From positions 1 through 19,451 of the forward strand of contig SVEW01000031.1 in NCBI GenBank assembly GCA_015057205.1: DNA of 19,451 nucleotides. The letters are read 5' to 3'. Both the position numbers and the translations under genes were made by a program. Shown piece after piece: positions 1 to 7,041 of this stretch (the first letter of the stretch is position 1; each line of letters begins with the position of its first letter). The notes under the pieces were generated by a model. The model was not told the DNA's origin. It made no database searches and saw nothing but the letters and a program-made list of their open reading frames with translations. This DNA is from Lachnospiraceae bacterium. Lineage in GTDB: Bacteria; Bacillota; Clostridia; Lachnospirales; Lachnospiraceae.

Positions 1-711
1 CTTCGTCAGTTTCACTTTCGTTCCAACAGGAACGGTGCCAATTTGCGTTTTTGCAGTTTTATCGGAGTAAATCGTAAACTCCTTTGAAACGGTAAGTTCG
101 CAAACGCCGGACTTTTGGTTCTGATTATCAGAGTTAAGTAGGTAATAGTTCGTTACCTTGTGGGTTTTGCTTTTTAGATGAAAAGCACCATTCTTATAGG
201 TATAGTAGATATTGAAATGAAAAAGTCCAATGCCGGAGCCGTTGTCACTCGTGTTGACACGAAGCTCGTTTCCATTCGCTTTAATGGTACCAATCCAGCG
301 ACCTAGGGGATTCGTATCGAAATTGATTACGCGTTTCAGCTTGCCCTTTTTGTATTGGTATAGACGATGAAAGCCGTCTCCGTTTAGACCTTGGGGATGA
401 AGATAGAGAAATTTCTTCCCATTTTCTAAGGTGATAAAACGATATTCATAGCTAAAAAAGTATTCTGTAAATGTTGACATACGCTTTCCATTGATGTAAA
501 TGGAAAGTTTCTTAAAATCTTCCGTACTGCCATCTTTGGAAACAATCGGCTTAAAAAAGAGCGTTTCCTTTTGGCCATCCTCGTTTAAATCAACGTGGAC
601 GGTCTTTGCCTTGCTGGCAGTTTTGGCTTGCGCTGATTGCTTAGGAAGCAAGGAAAACGTGGTTAACAGCAAGGCCATGGTGAATAGTGTAGTGCATATT
701 CTTTTCTTCAT
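1..711 (-). CDS. Secreted protein of unknown function, C-terminus cut by window edge
   Basis: Read on the minus strand from ATG at 711-709, the frame stays open for 237 codons to the window edge, so the 3' end is missing. A GAGGAGGA ribosome site lies just upstream of the ATG. The N-terminus (MKKRICTTLF, then a hydrophobic run ending near AQAKT) is a clear Sec signal peptide of about 29 residues. The mature part begins with a VDLNEDGQKETLFF stretch like those in proteins describing small secreted beta-rich domains, and is rich in Tyr, Lys and Asn. The last visible residues (TIYSDKTAKTQIGTVPVGTKVKLTK) resemble the start of a bacterial SH3 domain, which often binds cell wall. No enzyme motif is visible. 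I do not recognise the family; extracellular or wall-associated location is inferred from the signal peptide. Confidence 0.8.
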   Translation of the reverse strand, partial: MKKRICTTLFTMALLLTTFSLLPKQSAQAKTASKAKTVHVDLNEDGQKETLFFKPIVSKDGSTEDFKKLSIYINGKRMSTFTEYFFSYEYRFITLENGKKFLYLHPQGLNGDGFHRLYQYKKGKLKRVINFDTNPLGRWIGTIKANGNELRVNTSDNGSGIGLFHFNIYYTYKNGAFHLKSKTHKVTNYYLLNSDNQNQKSGVCELTVSKEFTIYSDKTAKTQIGTVPVGTKVKLTK

Positions 712-744
712 GGTAAATCCTCCTCAATGATTATTTATGATGAT

Positions 745-773
745 ATTTTAACTCTAGTAGACTAGGAATTCAA
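745..773 (-). promoter_or_regulatory. Sigma-A type promoter for the minus-strand secreted protein
   Basis: On the minus strand TTGAAT (773-768) and TAAAAT (750-745) are separated by exactly 17 bp, followed about 30 bp later by the ribosome site and ATG at 711. It sits back to back with the promoter of the SprT-like operon. Confidence 0.6.
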
Positions 774-785
774 TGGTTCTTGCGT

Positions 786-791
786 TATAAT
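786..791 (+). promoter_or_regulatory. Perfect -10 box directly before the SprT-like gene
   Basis: TATAAT occurs 6 bp before the ATG at 798, with no good -35 at 16-18 bp (TAGGAA is the best). If it is used, transcription would start on or within a base or two of the ATG, which would make the message leaderless. Confidence 0.4.
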
Positions 792-797
792 GTAGGA

Positions 798-1319
798 ATG
801 AAGAATTTGGAAATATTAGTAAAGAATTGTTATGACGAACTTGGGAAAGCAGGAATTAGAACCGGTGATATAACAAACTGGCGTATAAATGACAGAGCCA
901 GAACACGTTGGGGGCAATGTCGCAGAAATCCGGATGGAACTTTTGAAATCGAAATCGCAAAGGTTTTGCTTGTGGATGAACGCATTTCGGAAAAGGCCTG
1001 CAAAGAAACGATTTTACATGAAATGCTGCACACCTGCCCGGGCTGCATGAAACATACGGGAAAATGGAAGCAATATGCGGACTACTTGAATGCAAGCTAT
1101 GGATATCATATTAAGCGCGTTACACTTGGAAAAGAGAAGGGAATTGAGAATTATGTAGCGAAACGACAACCGGTAAAGTATCTGTTTACCTGCGAGGTGT
1201 GTGGAGCGATTATCAGACGGAAGCGTGAAAGTAAATTTACGAGAAATTATAGACAATATCGTTGTGGACGGTGCGGAGGGAGATTTTGCCGTTCCAGTGT
1301 TAGTGAGGATAGACAATGA
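798..1319 (+). CDS. SprT-like zinc metallopeptidase-fold protein
   Basis: A 173-residue protein with an SprT-like domain. The sequence shows the metallopeptidase helix HEMLH (residues 74-78) with a third likely zinc ligand His86 in GCMKHTGKW, preceded by the family's RWGQC segment (37-41). A C-terminal zinc ribbon follows with two CxxC pairs (CEVCG and CGRCG). In SprT/Spartan relatives the HExxH helix binds zinc, and some members cleave DNA-bound proteins; for this short bacterial type the substrate is unknown. An in-frame TTG at 780 is also open, but the TATAAT box lies between it and ATG 798, so I prefer 798. No proper ribosome site precedes either start. The stop overlaps the ATG of the dihydrouridine synthase (ATGA), indicating translational coupling. 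Confidence 0.85.
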   Translation: MKNLEILVKNCYDELGKAGIRTGDITNWRINDRARTRWGQCRRNPDGTFEIEIAKVLLVDERISEKACKETILHEMLHTCPGCMKHTGKWKQYADYLNASYGYHIKRVTLGKEKGIENYVAKRQPVKYLFTCEVCGAIIRRKRESKFTRNYRQYRCGRCGGRFCRSSVSEDRQ

Positions 1320-2218
1320 TAAAGAAGTTATATATGGCCCCTATGGAAGGGGTTACCGGCCATATTTTTCGGCGGGCGTATCACATGCATATCAATGGTA
1401 CTATGGATAAATATTTTACACCATTTTTATCTCCGAATCAGAATCAATGTATGACAAATCGGGAGAGGAAAGATATTTTGCCGCAAAATAATCCGGGAAT
1501 GCCGGTGGTACCGCAGATTTTGACAAAAGATGCTGTTCGATTTGTGGATACGGCTAAGGAACTATATGAATACGGCTATCGTGAGGTTAATCTGAACCTG
1601 GGCTGCCCATCCGGGACGGTGGTTGCGAAAAAGAAGGGGGCAGGGATGCTTTCGGATTTGGCGTTCTTAGAAAGATTTTTGGATGAAATTTATGAAAAGT
1701 GTCCTATGCCGATTTCGATTAAGACCAGACTTGGAATCGAAAAAGAAGAGGAATGGGAGCCGTTGTTTCAGCTGTTTTGTAAGTATCCGGTGAAGGAGTT
1801 AATTGTTCATGCCAGACTTTTGGCGGATTTTTATACCGGACCGGTTCGTGTGGATTGTTTTGAGAGGGCGTGCAAGGAAGCACCTTTTCCAATGGTTTAT
1901 AATGGTGATATTTTTACGGTTAAGGATGCAGAAATAATTAAGGCAGACACACTGATGTTGGGACGTGGAATTTTACGAAATCCCATGTTGTCCTTGGAAA
2001 TACAAGGGCGAAAAGGTGGTAGTCTTCGCGCTTTTCACGAACAACTACTTCAGGATTATGCACAGGAAATGTCAGGTGAAACACCGACACTTCATAAAAT
2101 GAAGGAGCTGTGGAGTCATTTGATTCTGGCATATCCGGATGCAAAAAAAGAATATAAAGCGATTCGAAAGAGTAAGTCTATCGCAGAGTACGTGATTGCG
2201 GTAGATAGAATACTGTAA
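1316..2218 (+). CDS. tRNA-dihydrouridine synthase family protein
   Basis: A 300-residue FMN-dependent Dus-family enzyme, expected to reduce uridine to dihydrouridine in tRNA using NADPH. It begins with the family's APMEGVT flavin-binding start (residues 8-14). It carries the catalytic cysteine in NLNLGCPSG (Cys97), the IKTRLG strand, the HARLLADFYTGP segment, NGDI and GRGILRNP, all in the right order for the TIM-barrel flavin site. At 300 residues it is slightly shorter than DusA/B/C, with a reduced C-terminal helical domain; which uridine it modifies cannot be read from sequence. The start ATG overlaps the SprT-like stop codon by ATGA and the next small gene follows within 13 bp, so the three genes form one operon. 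Confidence 0.92.
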   Translation: MIKKLYMAPMEGVTGHIFRRAYHMHINGTMDKYFTPFLSPNQNQCMTNRERKDILPQNNPGMPVVPQILTKDAVRFVDTAKELYEYGYREVNLNLGCPSGTVVAKKKGAGMLSDLAFLERFLDEIYEKCPMPISIKTRLGIEKEEEWEPLFQLFCKYPVKELIVHARLLADFYTGPVRVDCFERACKEAPFPMVYNGDIFTVKDAEIIKADTLMLGRGILRNPMLSLEIQGRKGGSLRAFHEQLLQDYAQEMSGETPTLHKMKELWSHLILAYPDAKKEYKAIRKSKSIAEYVIAVDRIL

Positions 2219-2230
2219 AGGATGTTAGAA

Positions 2231-2518
2231 ATGGAAAATATATGGGTTCACACAAAAATAGAATTAGTAGATGCTATGATAAGACTGGGATTTCCGGAGG
2301 CGTTGGGTGAAGAAGTAGCTAAGAATCTTGGCAGTCCCCAGGCTATGGAGAGAATGATTTCCTATCTGGAATATGTGAAGCCGAAGACGGCGGAACTGGT
2401 TGTGGATGAGATGTTAGCCATCTGTAGTGAAATAGCCGCATGGAAAGAGAAAAAGGCGAGTATCGAAGCCAATGCCAATTATCAGAGAATGCGCAACATT
2501 GGTTTTGAAGAAGAATAA
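2231..2518 (+). CDS. Small acidic helical protein of unknown function
   Basis: A 95-residue protein I do not recognise. The frame is also open from ATG 2222, but AAAGGA (2217-2222) sits 8 bp before ATG 2231, which decides for the second start. The sequence is mostly predicted helix, acidic overall, without signal peptide, membrane segment or cysteine pair. Short helices joined by Gly/Pro turns (RLGFPEALGEEVAKNLGSP) faintly recall small helical-bundle protein-interaction folds such as UBA-like domains; this is impression only. It is the last gene of the SprT-like/Dus operon, 12 bp after the Dus stop, so a link to tRNA modification or protein turnover can be guessed but not shown. Confidence 0.75.
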   Translation: MENIWVHTKIELVDAMIRLGFPEALGEEVAKNLGSPQAMERMISYLEYVKPKTAELVVDEMLAICSEIAAWKEKKASIEANANYQRMRNIGFEEE

Positions 2519-2546
2519 AATATTTTTAAGTTTCATTTAAGAATAC

Positions 2547-2555
2547 TGTTATACA
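2547..2555 (+). promoter_or_regulatory. Extended -10 promoter for the CotH-like gene
   Basis: TGTTATACA (2547-2555) matches an extended -10 (TGnTATAAT) with only weak -35 candidates, as is usual for that class. The predicted start of transcription is near 2562, which falls inside the left arm of the hairpin at 2557-2589. Confidence 0.4.
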
Positions 2556-2556
2556 A

Positions 2557-2589
2557 TACCTCCTAGATTAAGAAATAATTTAGGAGGTA
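2557..2589 (+). promoter_or_regulatory. Hairpin masking the Shine-Dalgarno of the CotH-like gene
   Basis: TACCTCCTAGATTA (2557-2570) pairs with TAATTTAGGAGGTA (2576-2589): 14 base pairs with a single G-U and a 5-base AGAAA loop. The right arm contains the full ribosome site AGGAGGT (2582-2588), so the anti-Shine-Dalgarno sequence is built into the leader. No T-run follows, so it is not a terminator. It could act as an RNA switch or, as DNA, as a palindromic operator across the transcription start. Confidence 0.7.
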
Positions 2590-2596
2590 ACTTGTT

Positions 2597-4243
2597 ATGA
2601 GGAGAAAAAAATATACTTGCTTTACCGCATTGATGATGGCGGCGGTAATCGCTTTTAGCACCACAGCATGTCAGACAACGAGTAATTCAGGTTCTACTGA
2701 TAAGGCACAGGAAACAAAGAGTGCGACAGCAGAGGAAACGGAATATGAATCGAAGCTTTTTGATACCAGTTATGTTCATGAGATTAATATTACAATCGAT
2801 GAGGATGATTGGGAAGATTTAAAGAAAAATCCACTAGAAAAAACAAAGTATAAAGTAGATATTACCATCGACGGAGAAACGGTAGAGGACGTTTCTTTTG
2901 CAACAAAAGGAAATACCAGTTTGACTTCTGTTGCAAATGACAGCGATAGCAATCGCTATAGCTTTGCTATTAATTTTGCAAAATATGTGGACGATCAGAA
3001 TTACTACGGGTTAAATAAATTAAAGCTTAATAATATTTACGCGGATGCAACCTATATGAAGGAATATTTAAGCTATCAGATTTTCAGAAAGGTTGGCGTG
3101 GAAGCTCCGTTGGCTAGTTATGTGAATGTAAAAATTAATGGAGAAAGCCAGGGACTTTATCTTGCACTTGAGGATATTGGTGAGAGTTATCTGAACCGAA
3201 CGCAGGATGGCGAAGGGGAGCTTTATAAACCGGAGTCAGAAGGATTGGCTAACATGGATAAAGGCATGAAGAAAAAGGAAAATCAAGATAATCAAGAGAA
3301 GGATGAGAAGGATGGCGATAGACCGGAATTCCCATCAGATGGAAAGATGTCTGAAGACGGAGAGAGACAGGAACCACCAAGCGACATGAAGATGCCGTCG
3401 GATGGAGAAAAAACGGATTTTTCGTTTGGAGAAAATGGATCAAAAGGATTTATGCCAGGTGAATCAAATGCAAAGGGGGCTAATTTGAGCTATTCCGATG
3501 ATGAAATTAGTAGCTATTCTGATATTTTTGATAATGCGAAAACAGATGCGGATGAGTCCGATTACAAGCGCGTTATCGCTGCGTTGAAGGGGCTGTCAGA
3601 AGGAAAAGATATAGAAAACTATGTTGATACAGAGGAAGTGATTCGCTACTTTGTGGCGCACAATTTTGTCCTAAATTACGATAGCTACACCGGAAATATG
3701 CTTCATAACTACTTTTTATATGAAAAGGATGGCAAGTTATCCATGCTGCCGTGGGATTACAACTTAGCCTTTGGCGGCTTTAGTGGAGGAAGTAATGCAA
3801 CCAGCCTGGTTAATACAGGTATTGACTCGCCGTTAAGCGGGGCAAATGCCGAAAATCGTCCAATGTGGAACTTTATTGCTTCCAATGAAACCTATTTAAA
3901 TACCTATCATGAACTGTTTGATAGCTTGCTGAAAGATTATTTTGAATCCGGCGATTTTGAGAAAGAAATCGAAGAGCTTTATGAAATGATCAAACCTTAT
4001 GTAGAGAAGGATGCAACTGCTTTCTATACGAGTGAGGAATTTGAGGCGGGGTATACTACTTTGAAGCAATTTATTACAGCCAGAGCAGAAAGTATTCGTG
4101 CCCAGTTAGACGAAAAACTTGCAACTATTAGCAATAAACAGGATTCGGCAAGCCAGATTCAGGCGACAGATATTGATGTAAAGAAGATGGGCTCGCAAGG
4201 TGGAGATAAAAAGAATGAAAAAAATGTGAAAAGAACACTTTAA
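2597..4243 (+). CDS. CotH-kinase family lipoprotein
   Basis: A 548-residue exported protein with a lipoprotein-type signal (hydrophobic run then FSTTAC, lipid Cys25). The CotH domain spans roughly residues 50-480. It opens with the HEINITIDEDDWEDL strand, continues through KGNTS, the NKLKLNNIYAD and MKEYLSYQIFRKVG segments and GLYLALEDIGE, and ends with the metal-binding LPWDYNLAFGG motif (Asp387). Bacillus CotH phosphorylates spore-coat proteins; many gut Firmicutes have extracellular lipoprotein homologues of unknown substrate, and this is one. A low-complexity acidic/Pro/Met insert (about 220-305, repeats of SDGKM/SDMKM/SDGEK) interrupts the domain. The ATG is set by AGGAGGT 8 bp upstream, itself folded into a hairpin. 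No terminator is seen after it; the next feature is a structured RNA. Confidence 0.9.
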   Translation: MRRKKYTCFTALMMAAVIAFSTTACQTTSNSGSTDKAQETKSATAEETEYESKLFDTSYVHEINITIDEDDWEDLKKNPLEKTKYKVDITIDGETVEDVSFATKGNTSLTSVANDSDSNRYSFAINFAKYVDDQNYYGLNKLKLNNIYADATYMKEYLSYQIFRKVGVEAPLASYVNVKINGESQGLYLALEDIGESYLNRTQDGEGELYKPESEGLANMDKGMKKKENQDNQEKDEKDGDRPEFPSDGKMSEDGERQEPPSDMKMPSDGEKTDFSFGENGSKGFMPGESNAKGANLSYSDDEISSYSDIFDNAKTDADESDYKRVIAALKGLSEGKDIENYVDTEEVIRYFVAHNFVLNYDSYTGNMLHNYFLYEKDGKLSMLPWDYNLAFGGFSGGSNATSLVNTGIDSPLSGANAENRPMWNFIASNETYLNTYHELFDSLLKDYFESGDFEKEIEELYEMIKPYVEKDATAFYTSEEFEAGYTTLKQFITARAESIRAQLDEKLATISNKQDSASQIQATDIDVKKMGSQGGDKKNEKNVKRTL

Positions 4244-4267
4244 TACGTTAATGAAGTATGATACAAT
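4239..4267 (+). promoter_or_regulatory. Promoter candidate for the 4281-4352 RNA
   Basis: TTTAAT (4239-4244), a 17-bp spacer and TACAAT (4262-4267), the latter preceded by TGA to give an extended -10. Transcription would begin near 4274, just before the 11-bp closing stem of the RNA. The -35 overlaps the CotH-like stop codon. Confidence 0.4.
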
Positions 4268-4280
4268 AGCCTTTGTGAAG

Positions 4281-4352
4281 TGAAAATAAGAGAAATGCTG
4301 TGGAAGTCAGCGCTGTTAACCCAACTGTAAAAGTCAGACTTTCTTATTTTCA
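4281..4352 (+). ncRNA. Compact structured RNA with cobalamin-riboswitch-like core
   Basis: TGAAAATAAGA (4281-4291) and TCTTATTTTCA (4342-4352) form a perfect 11-bp closing stem. Inside it the order of short motifs follows the conserved cobalamin riboswitch core: AGAGAA (for AGGGAA), a GCTG/CAGC hairpin with a GTGGAAGTC loop (for GUGaaAauCC), then GCTGT, CCC and ACTGTAA. The outer P1/P2 helices and a clear GCCACUG segment are not seen, so this is either a shortened variant, a remnant or a different RNA. TTAACC in its loop (4316-4321) is complementary to GGTTAA at 4377-4382 downstream, a possible kissing contact. It lies between the CotH-like gene and the GIY-YIG/mutase gene. No T-run follows the stem. 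Confidence 0.45.
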
Positions 4353-4398
4353 TTAAAAAAATATAACGCACCTAACGGTTAAGAATTCTTGTAAAGCA

Positions 4399-4428
4399 TT
4401 GATATTGTGGTTTGTAAAAAGTTATGGT
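4399..4428 (+). promoter_or_regulatory. Promoter candidate for the GIY-YIG/mutase gene
   Basis: TTGATA (4399-4404) and TATGGT (4423-4428) with an 18-bp spacer, 26 bp before the TTG start. If used, the upstream RNA would not be part of this message. Confidence 0.4.
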
Positions 4429-4453
4429 AGACTGATAGAGAGGGTGACTACAG

Positions 4454-6244
4454 TTGAAAAATAGTGCGGATAAAAATTATACTTACATTATACAATGCGC
4501 AGACGGTAGCTTGTATACGGGTTGGACGAATGACTTGGTGAAAAGGCTTCGGGCTCACAATGAAGGAAAGGGTGCAAAATATACGAAGAGCAGAAGACCG
4601 GTTGAACTTCGTTATTTTGAATTGCATAATACGAAAGAAGAGGCCATGAGTAGTGAATGGCATATTAAGCAGTTGACAAAGAAAAAGAAACTGGATTTAA
4701 TTATTAAAAACGCTAGGGGGACAGCAAAAATGGATGCAGAACGTTATAGGAGATTGCAAAATGGCAGCGATATTCGTGGCATTGCCATGGAGGGAATTGT
4801 TGGTGAACAGGTGAATTTGACGCAACGAGTTGCCTATTTTATAGGGGCGGCTTTTGCTGAATTTGTTGCTAAACAGAAAAGCAAAGCGGTGAAAGATATC
4901 CGGGTTGCAATTGGACACGATTCACGTATTACAGCGGAACCATTAAAAAGAGCTTTTATAAATGGTCTGAAAGCTGCTGGCGTACATGTTACAGATTGCC
5001 ACCTTGCTTCCACACCATCTTTGTTTATGGCAACAGTTCTAGAAGACCTGACCTATGATGGCACGGTTATGATGACGGCAAGCCATTTACCGTATAATCG
5101 AAATGGTTTTAAATTTTTTACAAATCAGGGAGGCTTGGAGAAAGCGCATATTACAACAATTCTAGAACGGGCCTATGCTTTGGATGAACAGGTAGACGGT
5201 GAATTTTTTCTGGAAAAAAGTGCGGATGATGAATATGATCTGTTGGGGCGTTATAGCGAACATCTTCGTATGTTAATTAAAAAAGGTGTAAATAAATCCT
5301 GTTGTGAGAAACCTTTAGAGGGATTACATATTGTGGTGGATGCCGGAAACGGTGCAGGTGGATTTTTTGCAACGCAGGTGTTGAAACCACTTGGCGCCAA
5401 TATTTCCGGAAGTCAATTTTTAGAACCGGATGGGATGTTTCCAAATCATATTCCTAATCCGGAGGATAAAGATGCTATGGAGGCAATTCAAAGAGCTACC
5501 ATGAAACATAAAGCAGATTTGGGGTTGATTTTCGACACGGATGTGGATCGTTCCGCAGCTGTTTTTGCGGATGGAACACCGGTGAGTCGAAATGCTTTTA
5601 TTGCCATTATGGCAGCAATCATAGAAAAAGAGTATCCTGGAACGACCATTGTTACGGATTCTGTAACATCGGACGAACTTGCTATGTTCTTGGAACAAAC
5701 CCTTGGAATGAAGCATTGGCGATTTAAACGGGGATACAAGAATGTGATTAATGAGGCCATTCGATTAAATAAAGAGGGGATGGAAACACATTTGGCTATG
5801 GAGACCTCCGGACATGGAGCGTTAAAGGAAAATTATTTTTTGGACGACGGTGCTTATCTTTGCGTTAAAATGGTTATTGAATTGGCCAAGAGGCATGCAT
5901 GCGGAGAAAAGATAGAATCTTTGATACAGGAATTAAAGTATCCGGAAGATGAGAAAGAAATTCGCTTTAAAGTAAAGGCGGATGATTTTCCACTTTATGG
6001 AGAACAAGTGTTGAAAGAGTTTAAGGCATATTGTGAGAAAACGGATGGATTTACAATTGTGCCAAATAACCATGAAGGAGTTCGTGTGGCTTATCAAGAT
6101 GAGCAAACCCATGGGTGGATGTTGCTAAGAATGTCATTGCATGATCCACTTCTTCCTTTAAATGTCGAAGCGAAAGAAAAAGGTGGCGTTGAGAGGATGC
6201 TTAATATAACAAAGGACTTTTTTGATAAATTAAATGTAGAATAA
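4454..6244 (+). CDS. GIY-YIG domain fused in frame to phosphoglucomutase/phosphomannomutase
   Basis: One open frame of 596 codons covers two normally separate proteins. Residues 1-85 are a YhbQ/UPF0213-type GIY-YIG nuclease domain (YTYIIQC and YTGWT strands, KRLRAHN with the helix Arg, KYTKSRRPVEL, and a late Glu in SSEWHIKQL). Residues 93-596 are a full alpha-D-phosphohexomutase, which interconverts hexose 1- and 6-phosphates. It shows the phosphoserine loop TASHLPYN (Ser210, or Ser118 counted from Met93), the magnesium loop DTDVDRS (from 361), the sugar loop METSGHGA and the phosphate-binding loop NNHEGVRV. The TTG start follows AGAGGGTGA. No stop separates the two parts, yet an internal ribosome site and ATG at 4730 would allow the mutase to be made alone. 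A strong terminator follows. Confidence 0.88.
   Translation: MKNSADKNYTYIIQCADGSLYTGWTNDLVKRLRAHNEGKGAKYTKSRRPVELRYFELHNTKEEAMSSEWHIKQLTKKKKLDLIIKNARGTAKMDAERYRRLQNGSDIRGIAMEGIVGEQVNLTQRVAYFIGAAFAEFVAKQKSKAVKDIRVAIGHDSRITAEPLKRAFINGLKAAGVHVTDCHLASTPSLFMATVLEDLTYDGTVMMTASHLPYNRNGFKFFTNQGGLEKAHITTILERAYALDEQVDGEFFLEKSADDEYDLLGRYSEHLRMLIKKGVNKSCCEKPLEGLHIVVDAGNGAGGFFATQVLKPLGANISGSQFLEPDGMFPNHIPNPEDKDAMEAIQRATMKHKADLGLIFDTDVDRSAAVFADGTPVSRNAFIAIMAAIIEKEYPGTTIVTDSVTSDELAMFLEQTLGMKHWRFKRGYKNVINEAIRLNKEGMETHLAMETSGHGALKENYFLDDGAYLCVKMVIELAKRHACGEKIESLIQELKYPEDEKEIRFKVKADDFPLYGEQVLKEFKAYCEKTDGFTIVPNNHEGVRVAYQDEQTHGWMLLRMSLHDPLLPLNVEAKEKGGVERMLNITKDFFDKLNVE
4715..4732 (+). promoter_or_regulatory. Internal ribosome site and ATG for the mutase part
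   Basis: AGGGGGA (4715-4721) lies 8 bp before ATG 4730, which is codon 93 of the long frame and exactly where a stand-alone mutase would begin (MDAERYRRLQNGSDIRG). This supports independent translation of the mutase within the fused frame. Confidence 0.5.
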
Positions 6245-6252
6245 AAATAATG

Positions 6253-6305
6253 GACGGGTGTTTTGCATTGCGATAATGAAGACAATGCAAGATACCCGTC
6301 TTTAA
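6253..6305 (+). terminator. Terminator after the mutase gene, probably bidirectional
   Basis: GACGGGTGTTTTGCATTG (6253-6270) pairs with CAATGCAAGATACCCGTC (6283-6300), a roughly 17-bp stem with wobbles and one mismatch, followed by TTTAAATT. On the minus strand the same stem is followed by CATTATTTTTATT, so it may also stop transcripts of the 6334-6921 gene. Confidence 0.75.
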
Positions 6306-6312
6306 ATTCGTT

Positions 6313-6335
6313 TTGCATTAGAAATGCAATTTTTT
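6313..6335 (+). terminator. Second short terminator-like hairpin
   Basis: TTGCATT (6313-6319), a 3-base AGA loop, AATGCAA (6323-6329), then TTTTTT (6330-6335). It reuses the TTGCATT sequence of the larger hairpin, so the two may compete for pairing. Its T-run overlaps the stop codon of the minus-strand gene. Confidence 0.55.
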
Positions 6336-6921
6336 ACTGTTTTAAGAAATTGCCGTTACTATCTTTTTCAATTTTTGAAATGTTGTTTAGTGCAGAAATA
6401 AGTTCTTGCTCCTTGTCTTCATTCACAAAAAAGAGGGCATAGGCATCCGATTTGGATTCGGGACTGTCGTTCCAGGCGAGGATAATGGCATGAATTTCGT
6501 TGTCCCAGATAATACGTCGAATCCACTGCTTTTCGAATTGATAGCGAACGAAACGTTTCTCTTTATCGGAAATGACAACATCACCAAAACGATAGCTTGT
6601 AAGACGACCTTCCGTTCCAAATAATTCTTCTATAATGATATGCTTTTCGGTGAAATACCAACTGGTGGTAACGTTGTGCGCTTCATAATCACTTGCTTCA
6701 CCGGAAAAGTAGCGTGTGTATACCATAAATCCTAAAGTTATAAAATTAATGGCTGTTGTCATAATAAAAAACCGGGTAGTTGTTTGGTGCCAAAGATACG
6801 AAAGGATTGTGGCAAGTATGGTTAACACAACAACCAGGAAACAGATAATGTAACTAAGACTGCGATTGGGTGCGCCGTCAGGGTTGTTTTGTCGACCGGT
6901 ATAAACGATTTTATGTTCCAT
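6334..6921 (-). CDS. Membrane protein with two TM segments and a cytosolic beta domain
   Basis: A 195-residue protein I cannot place in a named family. The ATG at 6921 follows an AAAGGAGA ribosome site. A polar N-terminus of about 24 residues leads into two hydrophobic segments (about 25-45, starting SYIICFLVVV, and 50-68, starting RFFIMTTAIN), then a soluble region of alternating strand pattern (SWYFTEKHIIIEELFGTEGRLTSYRFGDVV). This two-TM hairpin plus strand-rich tail recalls YcxB- or PH-like small membrane proteins, but no signature residues confirm it. The gene is convergent with the mutase gene and divergent from the amidase, with its own well-formed promoter, so it is probably transcribed alone. 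Confidence 0.8.
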   Translation of the reverse strand: MEHKIVYTGRQNNPDGAPNRSLSYIICFLVVVLTILATILSYLWHQTTTRFFIMTTAINFITLGFMVYTRYFSGEASDYEAHNVTTSWYFTEKHIIIEELFGTEGRLTSYRFGDVVISDKEKRFVRYQFEKQWIRRIIWDNEIHAIILAWNDSPESKSDAYALFFVNEDKEQELISALNNISKIEKDSNGNFLKQ

Positions 6922-6956
6922 TTGAGATATTCTCCTTTTTTAATCGTATTACATCG

Positions 6957-6985
6957 ATACTACTACGAGAACGAAAAAGTGTCAA
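6957..6985 (-). promoter_or_regulatory. Strong sigma-A promoter for the two-TM protein
   Basis: On the minus strand a consensus TTGACA (6985-6980) and TAGTAT (6962-6957) are 17 bp apart, upstream of the AGGAGA ribosome site and ATG at 6921. Confidence 0.65.
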
Positions 6986-7011
6986 GGCTTCTAATTTTAC
7001 TAAAAACGTAC

Positions 7012-7017
7012 TATACT
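7012..7017 (+). promoter_or_regulatory. -10 box for the amidase gene
   Basis: TATACT 24 bp before the ATG at 7042. The -35 position (TTCTAA, 17 bp upstream) is poor, so only the -10 is convincing. Confidence 0.4.
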
Positions 7018-7041
7018 ATGAATTACAAGGGGGATTTTACC

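Noticed and set aside
500..730. 76-codon plus-strand frame
   Set aside because: Runs opposite the signal peptide and mature start of the clearly coded minus-strand secreted protein.
4281..4352. Rho-independent terminator of the CotH-like gene
   Set aside because: The closing stem is followed by CATTAAAAAAA, without a T-run on the plus strand, and the enclosed sequence is too long.
4700..4732. Sequencing error joining GIY-YIG and mutase genes
   Set aside because: Both parts are intact and in one frame, and a simple stop loss explains it; it cannot be excluded without reads, so it is reported as a finding instead.
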